From Candidatus Foliamicus numerosus (GTDB taxonomy: Bacteria; Pseudomonadota; Gammaproteobacteria; Steroidobacterales; Foliamicaceae), in the NCBI GenBank assembly GCA_028285945.1, contig JAPYNE010000056.1:1-41612 (forward strand): DNA of 41,612 nt. The letters run 5' to 3'. Under the pieces are notes generated by a model. It saw only the letters and a list, made by a program, of their open reading frames with translations, was not told where the DNA came from and ran no database searches. Positions 31,492 to 40,757 of this stretch are shown here, in pieces. Both the position numbers and the translations under genes were made by a program. Position 1 is the first letter of the stretch, and the number at the start of each line of letters is the position of its first letter.

Positions 31492-32499
31492 ATGAGTGAA
31501 AAATCATTCCGCCAAGCCATCAACGAAGCCCTGCGCGAGGAAATGCGCCGCGACCCCGGCGTTTTCCTGATAGGGGAGGATATCGCCGGAGGAACGGGAA
31601 GCGAAGGCGAGGAGGATGCCTGGGGCGGCGTGATGGGCGTCACCAAGGGATTGCTGGGGGAGTTCGGCGCCAAGCGGGTCATCGACACCCCTATCAGCGA
31701 AACTGCCTACATCGGCGCCGCCGCTGGCGCCGCGGTGACCGGCATGAGGCCCGTCGCGGAGTTGATGTTCTGCGATTTCGCCGGCGTGTGTTTCGATCAG
31801 ATCATGAACCAGACGGCCAAGCTGCGCTACATGCTGGGCGGGCAGGCCAAGGTGCCGCTGGTGATCCGCATGCAGTGCGGCGGGGGGTTCAACGCCGCCG
31901 CGCAGCATAGCCAGACCCTGCACGGCTTGTTCACGCACATCCCCGGGCTTAAGGTGGTGATGCCCTCCAATCCCTACGAGGCCAAAGGGCTGCTGATCGA
32001 GTCCATTCGCGATGACGATCCGGTCATGTTCATGGAGCATAAGTTCATGTACGACGACAAGGGCGAGGTGCCGGATGAAAGCTATGCCATTCCGCTGGGC
32101 GAAGCCTATTACAGCCGCGACGGCGAGGACATCACCGTTTGCGCGCTGGGCCGCATGGTCAACCTGTGCAACCAGGCGGCGGACGATCTGGCCCAAGAGG
32201 GCATCGGCTGCACCGTGATCGACCTGCGCAGCACGTCCCCCTTGGACGAGGAATCGGTTTGCGAATCAGTGGAGGAAACGGGGCGCCTAGTGGTGGTGGA
32301 CGAAGGCTATCCGCGCTGCGGCTTCGCTGCCGATATCGCGGCCTTAGCGGCGGTGAAGGCGCAATCCGCCCTGCGCGCCCCGGTGAAACTGGTGACTCCG
32401 CCGCACACCACCATACCGTTTGCTCCGACGCTGGAGGAGCTCTATATCCCGAGCGTCGGCCGGATCAAGGAAGGCATCAAGGAAGTGTTGGCGGCTTAA
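31492..32499 (+). CDS. TPP-dependent dehydrogenase E1 component, beta subunit
   Basis: A 335-residue partner of the preceding E1-alpha. The transketolase pyrimidine-binding domain covers about 5-180 (GEDIAGGTG, DTPISETAYIGAAAGAA with the catalytic Glu, VPLVIRMQCGGG) and the C-terminal transketolase domain about 200-320 (VIDLRSTSPLDEESV, VVVDEGYPRCGFAADIAA). The pattern is of the AcoB/PdhB type. ATG 31492 follows the alpha stop closely, and the E2 start lies two bases beyond its stop, so the three genes are one translational unit. Confidence 0.9.
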   Translation: MSEKSFRQAINEALREEMRRDPGVFLIGEDIAGGTGSEGEEDAWGGVMGVTKGLLGEFGAKRVIDTPISETAYIGAAAGAAVTGMRPVAELMFCDFAGVCFDQIMNQTAKLRYMLGGQAKVPLVIRMQCGGGFNAAAQHSQTLHGLFTHIPGLKVVMPSNPYEAKGLLIESIRDDDPVMFMEHKFMYDDKGEVPDESYAIPLGEAYYSRDGEDITVCALGRMVNLCNQAADDLAQEGIGCTVIDLRSTSPLDEESVCESVEETGRLVVVDEGYPRCGFAADIAALAAVKAQSALRAPVKLVTPPHTTIPFAPTLEELYIPSVGRIKEGIKEVLAA

Positions 32500-32501
32500 G
32501 C

Positions 32502-33791
32502 ATGGCTGGCAATATCCAAGCGATCGTGATGCCCAAGCTGGGCTTGTCCATGACCGAAGGCATGGTGGCGAAATGGCATGTGCAAGCAGGCGCCAAAGTG
32601 GCGGCGGGCGAGGCGATAGCGGATATTGAAACCAGCAAAATCAGCAACGAGCTGCAGGCGCACAGCGCCGGCGTGATCCGGGGAAGCCTGGCCGAGGAGG
32701 GGATTGACGTGCCGGTGGGCGGCTTGCTGTGCGTGCTGGCCGACGAAGCCGCCAGCGAGCGGGAAGTCGAGGCGTTCATCGCCGCCTTCAAGCCGCTCGA
32801 TAGCGACCGCATCGAAGTGGCCGAAGTCGAAGAGGCAAGCGGCGATGCCTCGCGCCCGCAGCAGCAAGCTGATAAGACCCGCCCGAGCCCGTCCGGCAAG
32901 CAGCCGCCGCTGGACGACAGCCGCATTCCCGCGACGCCTTCGGCCCGCAGGGCGGCGGCGCGAGCCGGCATCAACTTGGCCGAGGTCGCTCCCACCGGCA
33001 CCCGTGGCCGCGTGACCAAAGAGGATGTGGAAAAAGCCGTGGCGGCGGCTCGCCCGGCGGCGGCGGCTCACCCGGCCGCGCAATCCGCAGCAACGGCTTC
33101 ATCCGGCGAGGACTACGAGGAAGCGCCGCTCACGTCCATGCGGCAAACCATTGCCAAGCGCCTCACGGAGTCAAAGCAGTCCGCCCCGCACTTCCGCTTG
33201 GTTGCGGAAGCGAACATGGACCGGATGATCGACCTTCGCGCCGACTTGGGCCGTGGCATGGAAAACGGCAAAATTTCCATCAACGACCTGCTGGTCAAGG
33301 CCGCCGCGGCGGCCTTGATGCAGGTGCCCGCGGTCAATATCCAGTTCGACGGCAGCACCGTGCGCCGCTACGCCGCCGCGCATGTTGCCGTTGCGGTGGC
33401 TTTGGAGGACGGGCTGCTCACTCCGGTTATCCGCAATGCCGACCAGAAAAGCGTGATGGAGATTTCCTCCGAAATGAGGGAGTTGAGCCGCCGCGCCAAG
33501 TCGGGATCATTGCAGCTGGACGAGCTGGAGGGCGGCACCTTCACCGTGTCGAATCTCGGCATGTTCGGGATCAAGGCGTTCGATGCCATCATCAATCCTC
33601 CGCAGGCCGCCATTCTCGCGGTGGGCGCAACGGACAAGCGCTTGATTCCCTCGGATGGCGGGGAACAGGCAGCCGCCATGATGACGGCCACGCTGTCGTG
33701 CGACCACCGGGTGGTTGACGGCGCCACCGGGGCGCGCTTCATGCAGGCGTTCAAGGCGCTGGTGGAGCATCCCTACCAGCTTTTGATGTAG
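32502..33791 (+). CDS. Dihydrolipoamide acyltransferase (E2)
   Basis: A 429-residue E2 subunit. One lipoyl domain (1-80) carries the modified lysine K46 in DIETSKISNE. A linker is followed by the E3-binding domain (about 145-182, ATPSARRAAARAGI, GTRGRVTKEDVEKAV), an Ala/Pro linker and the catalytic domain with H402 and D406 in DHRVVDGATG. The acyl group made by E1 passes through the lipoyl arm to CoA here. No E3 (dihydrolipoamide dehydrogenase) gene follows, so the complex must share one encoded elsewhere. The short spacing to the next VOC gene (six bases) suggests joint expression. Confidence 0.9.
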   Translation: MAGNIQAIVMPKLGLSMTEGMVAKWHVQAGAKVAAGEAIADIETSKISNELQAHSAGVIRGSLAEEGIDVPVGGLLCVLADEAASEREVEAFIAAFKPLDSDRIEVAEVEEASGDASRPQQQADKTRPSPSGKQPPLDDSRIPATPSARRAAARAGINLAEVAPTGTRGRVTKEDVEKAVAAARPAAAAHPAAQSAATASSGEDYEEAPLTSMRQTIAKRLTESKQSAPHFRLVAEANMDRMIDLRADLGRGMENGKISINDLLVKAAAAALMQVPAVNIQFDGSTVRRYAAAHVAVAVALEDGLLTPVIRNADQKSVMEISSEMRELSRRAKSGSLQLDELEGGTFTVSNLGMFGIKAFDAIINPPQAAILAVGATDKRLIPSDGGEQAAAMMTATLSCDHRVVDGATGARFMQAFKALVEHPYQLLM

Positions 33792-33797
33792 AGCCCG

Positions 33798-34214
33798 ATG
33801 AGCAAGCCGCCCGCGTTCAAGCTGCACCACGGCGCCTTGTCGGTGGGCGATTTGCAGCGCTCCATGGAATTCTACGAGCGGGTGCTGGGCTTTAAGGAAT
33901 CGAGCCGGGTGTCGGTGCCCGAAATCTCCCTCGATATCGTGTTCATTAAAAACGGCAGCGACTACCTGGAATTGTTCTGCCACCAAAAGGCGAAGAGACT
34001 GCCGGAATTCTGCAAGGACAACCTGACGGACTTCCAAGTGGTGGGCACCAAGCACATCGCCTTCGAGGTGGAGGATCCGCAAGCCTTCCACCAGCACTTG
34101 AAGGAGCAGGGCGTGGACGGCTTGTCGGAAATCCACGACAACAACCCCACCTATTTCTATTTCTTTTTCCGCGATCCCGACGGCATTGCGCTGGAAGTCA
34201 TCGCCCGGAAATAG
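33798..34214 (+). CDS. VOC-family (glyoxalase/bleomycin-resistance fold) protein
   Basis: A 138-residue single VOC domain. The beta-alpha-beta-beta-beta units are MSKPPAFKLHHGALSVGDLQRSMEFY and, in the second half, TKHIAFEVEDPQAFHQHLKEQG. Metal-ligand candidates are H11 in HHGALSV, E near position 58 in YLELFC, H in KHIAFEV and the Glu in GIALEVI. VOC enzymes include glyoxalase I, methylmalonyl-CoA epimerase and ring-cleaving dioxygenases; size fits the first two. Placed six bases after E2, it probably acts on the same compound or its product. The reaction cannot be stated. Confidence 0.82.
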   Translation: MSKPPAFKLHHGALSVGDLQRSMEFYERVLGFKESSRVSVPEISLDIVFIKNGSDYLELFCHQKAKRLPEFCKDNLTDFQVVGTKHIAFEVEDPQAFHQHLKEQGVDGLSEIHDNNPTYFYFFFRDPDGIALEVIARK

Positions 34215-34333
34215 CCAAGGGCCGTGCCGAACAGATATCGCCGCGCCAGCGCCCCTCCGCTTAGCGGGAAAAGCCCCTGCGGCAAGGCCCGGCCTCCTGC
34301 GGCGGGCCCATTGACATCTCACGGAGAGCAGGC

Positions 34334-34852
34334 ATGACCGATAAAACAGCCTATTTCAGCCGCATACTGCAAACCGCTTTGGCGTTCGTTCCCGCGTGCA
34401 TGGGCTTGTTCGCCTTCCTCAATAACGTGACCGACTGGACCGGCACCATGGAGCGGGTAACTTTCCCGCTGCTGTCCATGGCGGGCAACGCGGCCAGCGA
34501 GCCCCAAGGCTGGCGGGCGGTGGGCAGCCCCATGCTCGCGCACCTGGCTTACGGCTTCGTCGTCGCCTTGGAATGGCTCATGGGGCTGCTCGCCGGCTAC
34601 GGAGCGGTTGGCATGATCCGGCACTGCAACGGCTCTTTGGCCGAGTTCCGGCGGCACAGCCATTGGGTTTGCCTAGCCTGCCTTCTGGGCGCATTCATTT
34701 ATTGCTTTATCTTTTTCACGATTGGCGGCGACTGGTTCCTGGCTTGGAAAAACGAAAATTTGCTGTTTTTGCAGGGCGACTCGCTGAACTACGCCGCAGT
34801 GCTCGCCATCGTGTTCCTGTATCTGCGTTTTTCTGTTGACGAAATCCTGTAA
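34334..34852 (+). CDS. DUF2165 membrane protein
   Basis: A 172-residue inner-membrane protein with four predicted helices: about 10-32, 68-96, 113-135 and 148-168. The DUF2165 pattern is visible in FNNVTDW-like LNNVTDWTGTMERV, MLAHLAYGFVVALEWLMGLLAGYGA and FFTIGGDWFLAW. The function of the family is unknown. ATG 34334 has GGAG upstream. It lies 119 bases after the VOC gene and 114 before the TonB receptor gene on the same strand. No metal-binding or catalytic residues stand out. Confidence 0.82.
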   Translation: MTDKTAYFSRILQTALAFVPACMGLFAFLNNVTDWTGTMERVTFPLLSMAGNAASEPQGWRAVGSPMLAHLAYGFVVALEWLMGLLAGYGAVGMIRHCNGSLAEFRRHSHWVCLACLLGAFIYCFIFFTIGGDWFLAWKNENLLFLQGDSLNYAAVLAIVFLYLRFSVDEIL

Positions 34853-34966
34853 AGCGGGGTATGGTTTGCTTTAAGGATCAGGATGTGGAAACCAAGCAGC
34901 GGCATCCTTAGCTGTTTGCCCCCGCCAATCACTCCTGACTTAGCATTGAATAACAGGGGATACGCT

Positions 34967-37345
34967 ATGCGCTATTTACTTAAGCCCGTCCTTTTCCTAG
35001 GCTGTGCGGTCTTTGTGGCTGCATCGCTTCATCCAGCTGGCAAGCTCCATGCCCAAGCGGTTATGGAGGAAGTGGTGGTGACCGCCCAGAAACGCGCGGA
35101 ATCGCTTTCGGACGTGCCCATTTCCATTACCGCGCTGACGCCGGAGACGCTGGAAAACGACAATATCCAGAGCTTGGCGGACATGAGCGCCATGGCGCCG
35201 GGCTTGGTGGTTGCCAGAAACGAAGGATTTTCAAGGGTGGTGTCGATACGCGGCATCGGCTTCGAGGCCACCCAGAACGTCGATGCCTACCCCTCGGCGG
35301 CGTTCCATATCGACGGGGTGTTCATCGCCGACCCGAACGCCACGAACCTGGAATTTATCGACGTGGACCGGATTGAAGTGCTGCGCGGCCCGCAAGGCAC
35401 CCTGTTCGGGCAGAACTCCACCGCCGGCGCCATCAACGTGGTCAATAAAATCCCCGAGCTGGGCGAGTTCAGCGGCCATGCCGATATCGCCGTGGGCAAC
35501 TACGCCCTAGTGCAGCCGCGCGGCGCCATTAACGTGCCCTTGGGCGAGACGGCTGCGGTGAGGGCGGCCGCCACCTACCTCAGCCACGACGGGTTCGCCG
35601 AGATTGTGGGCGGGGCGCGGGATATCAACGGCAACGTGAATGACGGCTACGACTTGGACGAAGCCGACAACTTTCAATTCCAGGGCAAGCTGCTGTGGCA
35701 GCCCGCCGACAATTTTTCCGCCATTTTGGGCGCCACGTTCTTTTCCATCAATGATGTGGGCGACCGCGCCCAGCGGCATGTGAACGACCCCAGCGGGGAT
35801 ATCAGGGAAGTCACTTCGGATACTGCCGGCCAATACGATGCCGAAAGCTCGATTTTCTCCCTCACGCTGGAATACGATGCCGGCATCGCCACCCTCAAGT
35901 CCATCACCGGCTATGTTGAATTCGACCAAGCCAACTACCTGGACAACGACAAGGGCGTGTACGACGACATGGGCGATCCGTGGTTCGCCGGCTTGGCCGC
36001 GGAGAGCGTCTCGGAGCGCGGCAGCGAAACCCTTACGCAGGAAATCAACGTCGTGTCCAATACGGACGGCATGCTGGACTGGGTGCTCGGCGGGTTCTGG
36101 CTGGACAACGAAGGCACCACTTGGTTCGACTCCGTGCGCGACCTCAACGGCAATGGCGTTTTCGACCAGGGAGGCACTTGGAGAGGCACGGCAACAACGC
36201 GCGCGGAATGCGAGCGCGGATTTATTTTTGGCGAGCGCGACTTCTGCACCAATATCGCTTCGCAGCGCAAATCCTACTCGCTCTACGGGCAGGTTGACGT
36301 GAGCTTGACGGAGCGTTTGCGCCTCACTGGCGGGCTGCGCTACACGGACGACGAGCTGGTGTTGCGCGCCGGCGGCTTCAGCGCTGCGCCGCCGGATGAT
36401 CCGACTCAAAATCCGCAGGATTCGGAGCTGACCGGCAAGGCCGGGTTCGAGTTCGACCTGAATGACGACGTGATGACTTATTTCTCCTACACGCGCGGCT
36501 TCAAGCCGGCCACCGGCAACCTCACCGCGGAGAACAGCGACGAGTTCATCAACGCCGCGTCCGCGCCGGAGCAGGTGGATGCCTTCGAGGTTGGCGCGAA
36601 GGGCCAGTTCATGGACAACCAGATGAACGTGAACATCGCCGCGTTCTACTATGACTACAACGACATGCAGTTCCTCACAACGGGCGGCAACGCGACGTTC
36701 TCCGGCGGCGTGGGCAACTTGAACGAGGCGCGGGTGACAGGCTTGGAAGTGGAAATGCAGGCGCTGGTGGGCGAGGGCCTTTCCGTGGATGCCGGGGTTA
36801 CTTTTCTGGACACCGAAATCACCGCCTACCAGCGGGTGCTGGACAACAACAAGAAATGGCGGGAATGCGCGGTGCCCGCGTTCCTAAGAGGCGAAAACGT
36901 CAACTTCGGCGCCGAAGCCAATCCGCGCTTCAGGGCGTGCGGTTCGGCCTTGGCCGAGAATATCAAGGGGAACCCGTTGCCCAAGGCGCCGGAACTCTCG
37001 GCGAACTTTGCCTTGAACTACGTGTTCAACACGAACTTGGGCGAGATCGATTCCAGGGTTTCGTTCATACGCCGGGGCAGCTTCGCCTCGCGCGTGTTTT
37101 CCACCCGCGAAACGGACAACCGCGGCGTTTCGCTGGACACCACCAAAGCCTACAACCTCATCAATCTGAGCGTTTACGTCAGGCCCGCCAATTACGAGAA
37201 CCTCACTTTGGGCCTGCTGGTGTTGAACCTCACCGATCAGGATGCCGTCAACTCGCGCTGGAGCAACAACTTCGGCACCGCTCAAACCAGCGAGGAGTTC
37301 GTGCGGCCCCGGCAGTTCATCGGGCGGGTCTCGTATAGCTTCTAA
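34967..37345 (+). CDS. TonB-dependent outer-membrane receptor
   Basis: A 792-residue receptor. The signal peptide (1 to about 31, LFLGCAVFVAASLHPAGKLHA) is followed by the TonB box MEEVVVTAQKRAESLSDVP and the plug (about 48-165, SIRGIGFEATQNVDAYPSAA, EVLRGPQGTLFGQNSTAGAI). The barrel ends in SYSF with the usual terminal Phe. The sequence is of the iron-complex-receptor type often found with catabolic genes rather than siderophore genes in aquatic proteobacteria. AGGGGA precedes ATG 34967; an earlier in-frame ATG at 34883 would add non-signal residues. The SDR gene starts 23 bases after its stop. Confidence 0.9.
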   Translation: MRYLLKPVLFLGCAVFVAASLHPAGKLHAQAVMEEVVVTAQKRAESLSDVPISITALTPETLENDNIQSLADMSAMAPGLVVARNEGFSRVVSIRGIGFEATQNVDAYPSAAFHIDGVFIADPNATNLEFIDVDRIEVLRGPQGTLFGQNSTAGAINVVNKIPELGEFSGHADIAVGNYALVQPRGAINVPLGETAAVRAAATYLSHDGFAEIVGGARDINGNVNDGYDLDEADNFQFQGKLLWQPADNFSAILGATFFSINDVGDRAQRHVNDPSGDIREVTSDTAGQYDAESSIFSLTLEYDAGIATLKSITGYVEFDQANYLDNDKGVYDDMGDPWFAGLAAESVSERGSETLTQEINVVSNTDGMLDWVLGGFWLDNEGTTWFDSVRDLNGNGVFDQGGTWRGTATTRAECERGFIFGERDFCTNIASQRKSYSLYGQVDVSLTERLRLTGGLRYTDDELVLRAGGFSAAPPDDPTQNPQDSELTGKAGFEFDLNDDVMTYFSYTRGFKPATGNLTAENSDEFINAASAPEQVDAFEVGAKGQFMDNQMNVNIAAFYYDYNDMQFLTTGGNATFSGGVGNLNEARVTGLEVEMQALVGEGLSVDAGVTFLDTEITAYQRVLDNNKKWRECAVPAFLRGENVNFGAEANPRFRACGSALAENIKGNPLPKAPELSANFALNYVFNTNLGEIDSRVSFIRRGSFASRVFSTRETDNRGVSLDTTKAYNLINLSVYVRPANYENLTLGLLVLNLTDQDAVNSRWSNNFGTAQTSEEFVRPRQFIGRVSYSF

Positions 37346-37368
37346 GCCGCGCCGCGAAACCCTCTGAA

Positions 37369-38145
37369 ATGGGCTTGCAAGGCAAAGCCGCCCTGGTGAC
37401 CGGGGCGGCCCAAGGCATTGGCGCGGCCATCGCCGCGCGGCTGGCCCAGGACGGGGCTGCGGTTGCGGTCATCGATATCAATGCGGAAAAGGCCGAGGAG
37501 GTGGCCGCCGCTTTGAGGTCGGGCGGCGCCCGCGCAATGTCGGCGGCGATCGACGTGACCGACCGGGAAAACGTGGCTGAAGGAATGGGCAGCGTCGCTG
37601 CGGAACTGGGCCCGCCGCATATCCTGGTGAACAACGCCGGCGTTTATCGGAGCACGCCGCTGCTCGATGACTCGTCCGAGTCGTGGGACTTGAGCATGGA
37701 CGTGATGCTGAAAGGGGTGGTGGTGATGGCCCAGGAAGCCGCGCCGCACATGATCCGCGCGGGCTGGGGGCGGATCATCAATCTGGGTTCGATGATGAGC
37801 AGCGTGGCCTACGGCGATGACCTGGCCTACTGCACGGCGAAATCGGGCGTGCTGGGCCTGACCCGGTCGCTGGCCGCCGAGCTGGCGAAGCACAACGTTT
37901 GCGTGAACGCCATTTGCCCGGGGAGCATACTCACCACCATGCTGGAGCAGGTCGGGCAGGCGGTTGAAAAGCGCGACGGGCTGGAAACGGGATCATGGCT
38001 GCAAAAAAGGGCCGGCGAAATCCCCTTGGGCCGGCTGGGCCTGCCGGAGGACATCGGCAGCGCCGTGAGCTTCTTTTGCAGCGAGGACTCAAGCTACATC
38101 ACCGGCCAGTCCCTGCACGTGAACGGCGGCATCTACCAATCCTGA
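37369..38145 (+). CDS. Short-chain dehydrogenase/reductase
   Basis: A 258-residue classical SDR. The cofactor motif TGAAQGIG is at 11-18, NNAG near 87-90, the catalytic Ser in NLGSMMSS and the YCTAKSG Tyr/Lys pair near 154-158. A PGSILTTML segment follows. An acidic residue after beta strand 2 (VIDINAEKAEE) predicts NAD(H) rather than NADP(H). It oxidises or reduces an alcohol/ketone. Being directly downstream of the TonB receptor gene and in line with the dehydrogenase complex, it is likely a step of the same pathway. It converges with the permease gene, 36 bases apart. Confidence 0.88.
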   Translation: MGLQGKAALVTGAAQGIGAAIAARLAQDGAAVAVIDINAEKAEEVAAALRSGGARAMSAAIDVTDRENVAEGMGSVAAELGPPHILVNNAGVYRSTPLLDDSSESWDLSMDVMLKGVVVMAQEAAPHMIRAGWGRIINLGSMMSSVAYGDDLAYCTAKSGVLGLTRSLAAELAKHNVCVNAICPGSILTTMLEQVGQAVEKRDGLETGSWLQKRAGEIPLGRLGLPEDIGSAVSFFCSEDSSYITGQSLHVNGGIYQS

Positions 38146-38181
38146 ATCCCCCCGGCCCGGCCGGCGCAAACGGCGGATGCG

Positions 38182-39777
38182 TCACTCTGGTGGCTTGCGT
38201 TCTTTCTTGGTGAAGTAAGGCGCGAGGTAGAGCACGACCGCCATCGCTAGGTAGCCGGTGGTCCACTTGGTCCACACCGGCACCGGCAGGGAAAGCTGGC
38301 CGATCACGTCGCCCGCTGTGATGGTGTAGGTGTGCGTGAAGCCGATCAGCGACAGCAGCACTCCCACCATGCACCAGTGCGCGGCCACGGTGAACCGCCG
38401 CTCGATCGCATAATAGGTAATGCCCGCGAGAATCATCGAGGTGTAGATGAATCCCTGCCCCAGCGCAAACATCCCGTCCGCGTAAAAGCTGCGGATCGCG
38501 ACGAAGCTGTCGATAAAGCCCTGGTTGTAGAGATTGACGCCGGTGGCCGCCCCGGCGGTTGACATGGCGTGCTTCACCGCCAGGCTCACGTAGCCGGCAA
38601 TGGCCGGGGTCAGGCCCAGAACAACGGCCGGGATATGGCGCTTTTCCGCCACCTGGAAGTTCTGGGCGCACACCACCATGCCGATCCAGATCAAAATCGG
38701 CATCACCGCCTCGATGGGAATGAGGTAGGCGAACAAGCTCAAGGTGCCGGTCACGCAAACCAGCGTCCAAACGATGGCGTTGATGGTGGAGTAGCCGGCT
38801 CTGGCGCCGATTCTCTTGTAGCCCGGGTGGCCCAAGAAAATGGTGGTTGGGAAAGGCGAGCCGAAAAAGGCGGTGCCCAGGCTGCCCGCGCCGTTCGCCA
38901 GCAGCAGCGGCTTGGGCGGGTAGGCGTCGCCGGCGGCAGCCGCCGCTTCTATGTTCTGGAGGGAACCGATGAGGAATATGAAGCCGAACGGAATCACCAC
39001 GGGCAGGAACTCGACGATCATCTCGAAGGAGGAGAACATCCGCATCACTTCCAGGGTGGGCAAGTGCAGCCCTATATGCTCGAGGCTGAAATCCGCGGAA
39101 GGCACCACGGAAGGCAAGCCCGTCCAATGCAGCATCCACGCCATCAGGCTGCCGCCCGCAAGGATGAGCAAGCCGCCCGGAACGCCCCCTTTGGCCTTGG
39201 CGCCGCCGAAATAGAAAACCAGCGCCAGCGCCAGCGAGGTGAATCCTATCAGGGGATAGGCGAAGGTCCGGAAAACATAATCCATGCTGATGAAAGCAAG
39301 GCCGGTGCCGGCAATCGCAACCAGCATCACCACCCTGGGCGTGACTTTGCGGATATGGTGCGCCACGAACGCCCCTAGGAACTCGATGCTGCCGGAAACC
39401 ATGCAGGCCAGCAGGCCGGTGTGCCAGGCGATGATGTCGGCCGTTTCCTTGCTCATGCCCATGGCGAGCGCCTTTTGCTGGGTGGGGAACATGACTAGGA
39501 ACACATAAACCACCACGGTGATGGCGCTGGCGCCGTAAGGCATGGCGCACACGTCGTCGCGATTTTCCCGTCTCGCCAGCTTCATGGCCTGCCAGGCATA
39601 AAAGCCGTTGCCGATAATCAGGCCGATGGCCGATGCCGGGAGGATGCGGTGGAAGAAAAGCTCCGGGGAGAAGCCGAGGAAATCCAAGCACAGCTTGTTC
39701 ATCAGGATGAACACGAGCAGCGCGTCCAAACCGAAGGCGAAAAAGCCCTCCCAATCCCCCTTCACAAACAATTTCAT
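38182..39777 (-). CDS. NCS2-like permease
   Basis: A 531-residue inner-membrane protein with about 12-14 hydrophobic helices. Features fitting the uracil/xanthine/sulphate-permease-like superfamily are CAMPYGASAITVVVYVFLVM, GSIEFLGAFVAHHIRKVTP, FPTTIFLGHPGYKRIGARAGYS and LLANGAGSLGTAFFGSPFP. It is most like the divergent branch annotated as permease or regulator rather than the classical UraA/XanQ proteins. The presumed role is uptake of a nucleobase or similar ring compound with protons. ATG 39777 shares one base with the stop of the isochorismatase-VOC gene (TGATG), so it is translationally coupled. Confidence 0.75.
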   Translation of the reverse strand: MKLFVKGDWEGFFAFGLDALLVFILMNKLCLDFLGFSPELFFHRILPASAIGLIIGNGFYAWQAMKLARRENRDDVCAMPYGASAITVVVYVFLVMFPTQQKALAMGMSKETADIIAWHTGLLACMVSGSIEFLGAFVAHHIRKVTPRVVMLVAIAGTGLAFISMDYVFRTFAYPLIGFTSLALALVFYFGGAKAKGGVPGGLLILAGGSLMAWMLHWTGLPSVVPSADFSLEHIGLHLPTLEVMRMFSSFEMIVEFLPVVIPFGFIFLIGSLQNIEAAAAAGDAYPPKPLLLANGAGSLGTAFFGSPFPTTIFLGHPGYKRIGARAGYSTINAIVWTLVCVTGTLSLFAYLIPIEAVMPILIWIGMVVCAQNFQVAEKRHIPAVVLGLTPAIAGYVSLAVKHAMSTAGAATGVNLYNQGFIDSFVAIRSFYADGMFALGQGFIYTSMILAGITYYAIERRFTVAAHWCMVGVLLSLIGFTHTYTITAGDVIGQLSLPVPVWTKWTTGYLAMAVVLYLAPYFTKKERKPPE

Positions 39778-40757
39778 CAGGTTTCAAACAGCTCCAATTC
39801 GTTGCCGTCCGGGTCCAGCACATAGACCGCCTTGCCGTAAGGGCCGGGGCCGGGCGCTCCCCGGGTGAACCGCGCGCCTTTTTTCTTCAGCTTGCGGTAG
39901 AGCGCATCCACGTTCCTGACCTCGAACGCCAGATGGTCCACCTGCTTGAGGTCGCCGGGCCCTCCGGCGGTGAGCCCCAACCCTTCCATGGTGGCGATGA
40001 ACGGGCGGCCGTCGGGCAGCGGCTTGGCATCCACGCGGCGGGTGAAGCCTAAAGTGTCGAGGTAGAACTCCATTGCCCGCTCCAAGTCGCTGACCATGAG
40101 CAGGAGGTGGTGCAAATAAACCGGGCGCGGGCGCTGCTGCCGCTCCAGCCAGTGGTTGAAATCGCCGGAGGAACAGGTGATGCCGAGATACTGGCGCCAC
40201 ACTTTCTTGGCGCTTTCCTCCCATTCGGGGTTAACGCCCGATATGCAGTCCTCGATCGCCACCACGTCGTAGTCCCGCAAGTAGGCCTCGCGGATCGTGG
40301 TTTCCACGCAGGCGTTGGCGGTCAAACCGGCAATGAACAACGCTTCCACGCCCAGTTGCTCCAAAACCACCTCCAAGCGGGTTTCGTAGAAGGCGCCGAA
40401 GCGGTGCTTGCGGATCACGCGGGCGGGCTCCCCGACCAAATCCTTCAGCTCATCGACAATTTCCGCGTCCCAGGTGCCGGCCAGGGCGGATACGCCTTTG
40501 CGCTTGGAGGTGTGGGAAGGCAGGCGCTTGCGGCCGCGCCTGCGGTCCTCCTCGAAATGCTCCTGCACGGTCCACAGCACAGGCATTCCCGCGTCGTGGC
40601 AACGCTCGATGACATGGCGCAAGGGCTTAATCACGGCGCCCAGGCGATCCGTGTCCAGGCCGGACCGGCCCAAGGTGCCGTCCTTGTGGCAGAACGCGTT
40701 TTGCAGATCGATGACCAGCAGCGCGGACTTTTCCATGCCAAGGAGGTCGAGCGTCAT
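39777..40757 (-). CDS. Fused isochorismatase-like cysteine hydrolase and VOC domain
   Basis: A 326-residue two-domain protein. Residues 1 to about 205 form an isochorismatase-type hydrolase with the catalytic triad D17 (VIDLQNAF), K117 (VIRKHRFGAF) and C150 (GLTANACVETT); this group includes amidases acting on ureidoacrylate, maleamate, nicotinamide and N-carbamoyl compounds. Residues from about 213 form a VOC domain starting YLHHLLLMVSDLERAMEFY, with metal-ligand candidates H216/H217, H in VDHLAFEV and the Glu of NELELFE. Both active sites look intact. ATG 40757 overlaps the tautomerase stop (ATGA); an internal ATG at 40736 has AAGGAGG upstream and would shorten the protein by seven residues. 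Confidence 0.85.
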   Translation of the reverse strand: MTLDLLGMEKSALLVIDLQNAFCHKDGTLGRSGLDTDRLGAVIKPLRHVIERCHDAGMPVLWTVQEHFEEDRRRGRKRLPSHTSKRKGVSALAGTWDAEIVDELKDLVGEPARVIRKHRFGAFYETRLEVVLEQLGVEALFIAGLTANACVETTIREAYLRDYDVVAIEDCISGVNPEWEESAKKVWRQYLGITCSSGDFNHWLERQQRPRPVYLHHLLLMVSDLERAMEFYLDTLGFTRRVDAKPLPDGRPFIATMEGLGLTAGGPGDLKQVDHLAFEVRNVDALYRKLKKKGARFTRGAPGPGPYGKAVYVLDPDGNELELFET

